DNA from: a virus
Virus record (IMG/VR): IMGVR_UViG_3300008120_006424
Location: 1-20,600 of that record
DNA length: 20,600 nucleotides
Strand: one strand, 5' to 3'
The notes beneath the pieces are model-generated. The model was not told the DNA's origin, ran no database searches, and was given only the letters and a program-made list of their open reading frames with translations. This document shows, in pieces, positions 16,575 to 20,600 of this stretch (positions are counted from its first letter, which is position 1; every line of letters starts with the position of its first letter). The position numbers were made by a program, and so were the translations under genes.

Positions 16575-17381
16575 TTATCTTATCTGTAATTCGTCGGGTG
16601 TGAGCGCGGGTATTACTAATACATCATTTGATGTAGCAGCGTTTACAAAAATTTCAAAAGGTCTACATTTTATTTCATACAAGTCTCCAAACCTCATTGA
16701 GGGGTCATTCGGTACTAATACAGCAGAGCTAATCAAGTCTCCGCATTCGGCGTGTAAGTATGCACTAAGTTCTGAGAAGTAGAAGGTATCACCAAAGTTC
16801 CAATTATTAATATTGAAATATTGATCCATTGCGGCTAGCACTGCACTTCTCACTTCACTGTCACTCGCATTTGTTGTACTGTCTTTAATTACTTTAATTG
16901 TCGCTCTCAGTGCCGGTACTGCTTTAGGACCAAACAATGGTTTGAACTCTACACTATTTAATATTACAGAATCCGACAACATTTTATAGTCTTGTAATTG
17001 AGTGTACTGCGAAGACAACTCAGTAATTGTTGGTCTATTCGGTTCAGGAATAGTATTTGTTGTGTCAACAATATATCTCTGATATTGTTCATAGTAGCTG
17101 AATGTGACAACATATAAGTCAATAATGTTAGTAGTTGCCGGATCAATTCTATTAGTGTTGTTTGAATTATGCTTGTACTGATAGCTCAGGCCCTGTCTTC
17201 CTGACTTCACACTATAATTAAACTGTTCTACTAAATCGTAGACAATAGTAGTTACAGTTTGATCCTGAACTGTTTTATAGAATTTATTTTCACTAGTTGC
17301 ATACTGAGCTGGTAGGAATAATGAACTCTTTGGTGAGGTTGATTGGATCCTGTACAGTCTCAAAGAAAACATATATACCAA
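16575..17381 (-). CDS. C-terminal segment of gp6/gpJ-like baseplate wedge protein, in a shifted frame
   Basis: This open frame (268 codons from a TTG, or 265 from the ATG at 17370-17372) looks like the C-terminal part of the gp6-like wedge protein rather than a separate gene. It contains NRIDPATTNIIDLYVVTFSY, a helical part with YKMLSDSVILNSVEFKPLFG, WNFGDTFYFSELSAYLHAE and a final FGDLYEIKC...EIFVNAATSNDV. I recall these as linked to the gp6-like N-terminal part in one chain in other large phages. The first 25-30 residues, which overlap the upstream frame, are unlike a protein start, and no good Shine-Dalgarno site precedes the TTG or ATG. Sensible sequence starts near YATSENKFYKTVQD. The frame is +1 relative to the upstream segment. 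It ends in TAA at 16575-16577, 8 bases before the giant gene. It could instead be an independently translated subunit. Confidence 0.75.
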   Translation of the reverse strand: MVYMFSLRLYRIQSTSPKSSLFLPAQYATSENKFYKTVQDQTVTTIVYDLVEQFNYSVKSGRQGLSYQYKHNSNNTNRIDPATTNIIDLYVVTFSYYEQYQRYIVDTTNTIPEPNRPTITELSSQYTQLQDYKMLSDSVILNSVEFKPLFGPKAVPALRATIKVIKDSTTNASDSEVRSAVLAAMDQYFNINNWNFGDTFYFSELSAYLHAECGDLISSAVLVPNDPSMRFGDLYEIKCRPFEIFVNAATSNDVLVIPALTPDELQIR

Positions 17382-19773
17382 AATTATTGTTACCCGTTAC
17401 GAAACCTGTAATCTCATTAAAGAAGTCCGGATTTAAAATCAACTGATTGTTGTTCACATCCGTTGCTGCAACTTCAACTTCAAAGTCGTTTACGTATCCA
17501 TCGCTCTCAACTGTTTGTCCAACAATATTAATCTCAGTGTTCTTACCGATCGCAGTAGTAGATGAGGGTGCTGTATTAATTCCCAATACCGTAACATTAT
17601 CTTGAATAATCTTTCCAGTAAACGGATCGTATACTAATTCGTCTTTAGCGAAAGTAAATCTTGTGTCTGAGACACTTCCAAAATAGTAAGACAATGATCT
17701 ATATGTTACAGTGTATCTATTATTACCTAAGCTGGTAAACTTTACGAACCAATTGGGGTCAGTAATCTTTTTAATAGACCAGCGTGACTGATTGATTAGT
17801 AGCGAGTTATCAAACACTAATGTAAATTCTTGATTCAGTTCAATTCTGATTACTGCCTCTTGAATTATTTCTCTAGGAATAATGTTACCGAACACAGGAA
17901 TGATAGTGCTTACAATAACATCATTAGGGACATAGCCACTAAGTCTGATAGGACCAGCTCCATTAGCGAAGCTACCTTGATTGTTGTTTGAGCCGTCGCC
18001 TACTACATTTAGAACAGTAGTCCAAATAAATGTGCTGTCGCCCGAACCTGGAATACCTGCTACAAGTCTATTGTCTTGGTCAAAATAGAAACCTGAGGGT
18101 GCAGTAAATTTAACGATAGCACCAGTGGTCATGTATTTCAAATTAGTAGTGCTGAATACACCAACGCTTGTGGGCTGCTCTAATGAACCGGTTACTGTGT
18201 AGACATAACCTGTTTCATTGTCTGCATTTACGGTACTAGTTCTCCAATACACTATTTCATTTGCAGGAGTATTCTGATCAGTTACGGTGTATCTTGGATA
18301 GTTCTGAATATAGTATTGTGTGGCTTTGTTTAGCGTCAATATATTAGTTAGCTCACCAGTAAAGAATGCAATGATATCACTGGTATTATTAATTGTTAAG
18401 CTTTCGCTACCGTCGGCATCGTCTTGATACAATGCACCGTCATTGCCATAACTTACTGTGCTAGAATATTTTCCAGTAGGGTCTAGCAAGTCAAGATTTT
18501 TACTGACGCCAACGCTTGATCTATTAATTGCTTTACTCTTGACAATTGAGTTGTACAGTGTATATGGGAAGTTGTTGTAGTCTTCGCCATTAACCATTCT
18601 GTTCTGTGTATAGTAACGAGTAGGCGCACGTTGCTTAATGCTTGCAAGTGATTCTCTTGCCTGAGCAGTCGTTACTGTCTGGGTCAACGCTAGACCAACA
18701 GTTAATGTTTCTGCTCTACCCAAACGAGAAATATAAGTGAATGTCACTGACAAGCCATTCATGTCTGAAGGATAGATAGTGTAGGTGAGTGCATTGCCAG
18801 CACGTACATATGCTCTGAAGTTTCCGACAGGGATTTCGCTGAATACGCCATCGCCAAATACATAGGTGACCTGATCGTTGAAACGTGAGCTTACGGAAAA
18901 TGTCTGCTTGAATGAACTATTGCCTTGTAGTGAAGCATTAGCATAAACATTTTCTACTTGACGCCACTGGTCTCTTGTGTTATCTTGATTAATCTTGTAT
19001 AGCCATGTATCAGAATTGTTAATTCCCTGAATATCAATATCAATATTTTGGTTGCTGATTTGCTGCTGCAACGAGAAGTCAAATGTCTGTAGATTGCCCT
19101 GCTTAAAGTAGAAGAAGAAGCCTGTTTCGGGGCTACCAAATCCTAACTTGTCATTACGATATAACATATTGAATCTGCCGTTAGGAGCAGGAGGAACTTC
19201 GTAGATTGATTCGCTGTCTAAGCTGGACACACTGCACAATTCAAAGTTCATGTTGATGCCACCAACCGAACTTGTAAAAGGTACGATAGGTAGATTATTA
19301 GGGGCAATCTGTATGCTATATTCGCTGGTGTTTACTCCAGCGATTTCACTAACGTTGCCAGGTCTACCGATTCTCTGTGTATCTACTAAGGTAGCGTTGA
19401 TGATCGTGTTGAACTGTTCTAACCAGTTGGGGTTAGCAGGGTCATTCCATAATACAGGAACATTGCTTAGATTGAATCCGTTAAGATCATTTAGGTTCTG
19501 AGTAGTTTTAATACTCGTGACTTTTAGATAGCCCTGGCCAGCAATGTTTCTTTTTGGAGTATAGCTCACAAGATTGGCAAGCTTAACAACACTGTCTCTG
19601 CGTTCGGCGGTATCAATAAAGTTTTCACGAGCATTCAAGTCATTGCGGAAAGCAAGACCTTGACCCATAAAGGCAATAACGTCAAGCAAGGCAACAAATT
19701 CGCTTGATTCAACATAGTCGTTATCAAAGAAATTTTTGCAGCAATTGGTTGATTGAAAGGCAGTATTGCACAC
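17293..19773 (-). CDS. 6: gp6/gpJ-like baseplate wedge protein, main N-terminal segment
   Basis: In T4-type phages gp6 forms the dimeric ring of the baseplate wedge around the hub and pairs with gp7 and gp25. Visible marks are FFDNDYVESSEFVALLDV near residues 15-32, RENFIDTAERRDSVVKLANL at about 49-68, a VTYVFGDGVFSEIPVG segment in the middle, and RYYTQNRMVNGEDYNNFPYT near residue 390, the typical gp6/gpJ stretch before the C-terminal domains. This segment has 826 codons. Joined to the downstream segment it would be about 1,065 residues, well above the 660 of T4 gp6. The frame opens at 19794 after a stop at 19795-19797. The only conventional start is GTG at 19773, which has no good Shine-Dalgarno site and overlaps gp25 by 139 bases. 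It ends in TAG at 17293-17295, inside what should be continuing protein. Confidence 0.85.
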   Translation of the reverse strand: MCNTAFQSTNCCKNFFDNDYVESSEFVALLDVIAFMGQGLAFRNDLNARENFIDTAERRDSVVKLANLVSYTPKRNIAGQGYLKVTSIKTTQNLNDLNGFNLSNVPVLWNDPANPNWLEQFNTIINATLVDTQRIGRPGNVSEIAGVNTSEYSIQIAPNNLPIVPFTSSVGGINMNFELCSVSSLDSESIYEVPPAPNGRFNMLYRNDKLGFGSPETGFFFYFKQGNLQTFDFSLQQQISNQNIDIDIQGINNSDTWLYKINQDNTRDQWRQVENVYANASLQGNSSFKQTFSVSSRFNDQVTYVFGDGVFSEIPVGNFRAYVRAGNALTYTIYPSDMNGLSVTFTYISRLGRAETLTVGLALTQTVTTAQARESLASIKQRAPTRYYTQNRMVNGEDYNNFPYTLYNSIVKSKAINRSSVGVSKNLDLLDPTGKYSSTVSYGNDGALYQDDADGSESLTINNTSDIIAFFTGELTNILTLNKATQYYIQNYPRYTVTDQNTPANEIVYWRTSTVNADNETGYVYTVTGSLEQPTSVGVFSTTNLKYMTTGAIVKFTAPSGFYFDQDNRLVAGIPGSGDSTFIWTTVLNVVGDGSNNNQGSFANGAGPIRLSGYVPNDVIVSTIIPVFGNIIPREIIQEAVIRIELNQEFTLVFDNSLLINQSRWSIKKITDPNWFVKFTSLGNNRYTVTYRSLSYYFGSVSDTRFTFAKDELVYDPFTGKIIQDNVTVLGINTAPSSTTAIGKNTEINIVGQTVESDGYVNDFEVEVAATDVNNNQLILNPDFFNEITGFVTGNNNFGIYVFFETVQDPINLTKEFIIPTSSVCN

Positions 19774-20141
19774 TGTATTTCTAATAGTATTCCGTTATCG
19801 TATGTATAGGATACCAGCTCTGCAAGTTGAAGTCTAGGGTCTTGACTGGCTACTCGTCGTATTTCATTTTCAATATCAATTCGTGTAGTTGGAGTATTTG
19901 GTTCAAAAATAAAGTCCCAGAGTCTTGTACCATATCCGGGCTGACCCACTTTGGTACCTAATCGTATATTCAACGCATTGAGAAAATCTTGTACTACTAA
20001 TTGGGCATCAACGAGACTAAATTTATTTCCCCATGAGATACCTTCGCGGATTCCGCCCGGGCCGCCAGCACTACCTGAGGTAGCATTCGTTGTTTTTGGG
20101 TTACACGCATTTATCGTACTGAATCCTAAATAAGTTGCCAT
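19635..20141 (-). CDS. 25: gp25/gpW-like baseplate wedge protein (GPW_gp25 family)
   Basis: gp25 is a small wedge protein that initiates sheath assembly on the baseplate in contractile tails. The family pattern is clear: LGTKVGQPGYGTRLWDFIFE at residues 61-80, the EPNTPTT turn, an ENEIRRVASQDPRLQLAEL helix-strand unit at 91-109, and the last strand ILLEIQCAI at 118-126. T4 gp25 has 132 residues; this frame has 168. The excess lies in the tail beyond about residue 140, which overlaps the start of gp6 and looks like a by-product of the gp6 frame. Residues 1-48 include a Gly/Ser/Ala-rich stretch. The ATG at 20141 has a good Shine-Dalgarno site. The frame runs without a stop through the gp6 start region, so the true C-terminus is uncertain. 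Confidence 0.85.
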   Translation of the reverse strand: MATYLGFSTINACNPKTTNATSGSAGGPGGIREGISWGNKFSLVDAQLVVQDFLNALNIRLGTKVGQPGYGTRLWDFIFEPNTPTTRIDIENEIRRVASQDPRLQLAELVSYTYDNGILLEIQCAILPFNQPIAAKISLITTMLNQANLLPCLTLLPLWVKVLLSAMT

Positions 20142-20147
20142 AAATTA

Positions 20148-20152
20148 TCCTT
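20148..20152 (-). promoter_or_regulatory. Shine-Dalgarno site of gp25
   Basis: AAGGA stands 6 bases before the gp25 ATG (spacer TAATTT). It is the only strong ribosome binding site I find in the window, and it fixes the gp25 start. Confidence 0.7.
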
Positions 20153-20157
20153 TTTAA

Positions 20158-20164
20158 TATTTAG
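20158..20164 (-). promoter_or_regulatory. Possible T4-type late promoter motif before gp25
   Basis: CTAAATA lies in the 24-base gap between the upstream stop and gp25 and resembles the T4 late promoter box TATAAATA at most positions. The distance to the Shine-Dalgarno site is very short, which would leave a transcript with almost no leader, and AT-rich gaps often give such matches by chance. Weak call. Confidence 0.2.
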
Positions 20165-20165
20165 T

Positions 20166-20600
20166 TTACGTAGTAGTTCCGGTACCGGCCGGGGGCGTTC
20201 CAGCAGCAGCTGGGTCTGTCGCTGGTGCAGCTTTTCTTGGACGTTTGCCTACATTTGCTAGTTCTCGTACTAAATTTTGAGTTTTAGTTGTTGCTTCCTG
20301 ATACCTCTGTTCTAGTGCAGCAATACTTGGGTCGCCGGCTGGCAGAGTATTAAATGCAACAATGAATGCATCACCTGCTGCGGTTTCTTCTTCCTTTGCA
20401 GTGTCAAGTTGTGCTTGAATTCGGCGTCTTTCTTCTCTTAAAGTACGTGCCCTCTTTTCTATACTGTCAATAGCATCACCTATAATGTCTCCTAACAGAT
20501 TTGGTATTGGAATTCTAGCATCACCCAATACTCCTCTAATTTGGGCAGTAATGCCGTCTCTGTTTGTCGTGTTGACTCCCAAGCTAGGCAGTCTGATAGG
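20166..20600 (-). CDS. Hypothetical protein with coiled coil and Pro/Ala/Thr/Gly tail, N-terminus beyond window
   Basis: The frame is open to the right edge, so 144 residues are visible and the true start is outside. (TTG at 20582 is an internal codon that could be mistaken for a start.) The visible part has a hydrophobic stretch with IPIPNLLGDIIGDAIDSIEK, then a highly charged helix (RARTLREERRRIQAQLDTAK) and a second helix (LEQRYQEATTKTQNLVREL), the pattern of a coiled coil or helical hairpin. It ends in a basic patch (GKRPRKAAP) and a low-complexity tail of P, A, T and G. There is no signal peptide or enzyme motif in view. It lies 24 bases before gp25, so a baseplate-associated structural or assembly role is possible, but I do not recognise the family. 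Confidence 0.7.
   Translation of the reverse strand, partial: PIRLPSLGVNTTNRDGITAQIRGVLGDARIPIPNLLGDIIGDAIDSIEKRARTLREERRRIQAQLDTAKEEETAAGDAFIVAFNTLPAGDPSIAALEQRYQEATTKTQNLVRELANVGKRPRKAAPATDPAAAGTPPAGTGTTT

Noticed and set aside
16964-17146. Small minus-strand open frame in the third frame
   Set aside because: It lies inside the gp6 C-terminal segment, which has clear motifs in its own frame.
19727-19745. Classical -1 slippery heptamer at the gp25/gp6 junction
   Set aside because: In the gp25 frame the codons are GCA AAA ATT TCT. This does not fit X XXY YYZ, because the ATT codon cannot re-pair well after a -1 slip. Slippage is therefore not shown, only possible.
19951-20133. Plus-strand open frame of 60 codons opposite gp25
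   Set aside because: It is antisense to well-supported gp25 sequence and has no independent signal.

Overview
This window looks like part of the late structural (tail and baseplate) region of a contractile-tailed, T4-type bacteriophage, probably from a marine or other environmental source. The source assignment is inferred from the style of the proteins, not from a search. Every gene I can support is on the minus strand and the coding is almost gapless. Base composition is moderately AT-rich. I see no tRNA, rRNA, insertion sequence, CRISPR array or plus-strand gene.

In transcription order (right to left) the layout is as follows. (1) A protein cut by the right edge, with a charged coiled-coil stretch and a Pro/Ala/Thr/Gly tail (20166-20600). 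(2) A gp25/gpW-type baseplate protein (19635-20141) preceded by a good Shine-Dalgarno site. (3) A gp6/gpJ-type baseplate wedge protein that is split over two reading frames (17293-19773 and 16575-17381). (4) A giant reading frame that starts 8 bases after the gp6 C-terminal segment stops. It stays open for 5,522 codons to the left edge with no stop (1-16566).

The order gp25, gp6, then the next wedge protein matches the W-J-I order of P2-like phages and the T4 wedge core, (gp6)2-gp7. The giant protein sits where gp7/gpI would be, and its first residues faintly resemble the start of tail protein I. My working model is a wedge-anchored protein with a very long extension. The extension carries a long non-repetitive core, two predicted seven-bladed beta-propellers of different types (FG-GAP-like and Asp-box/BNR-like), and many copies of small beta-rich modules. 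Several of those modules lie between propeller blades. Such a chain could form a baseplate skirt, fibre or host-contact structure, but the sequence alone does not show which.

Two frame problems deserve attention. gp25 and gp6 overlap by 139 bases with no convincing start for gp6, and gp6 itself breaks into two frames near its C-terminus. They could be recoding, real mutations or assembly errors, although the 16.5-kb uninterrupted frame next door argues against generally poor sequence quality.
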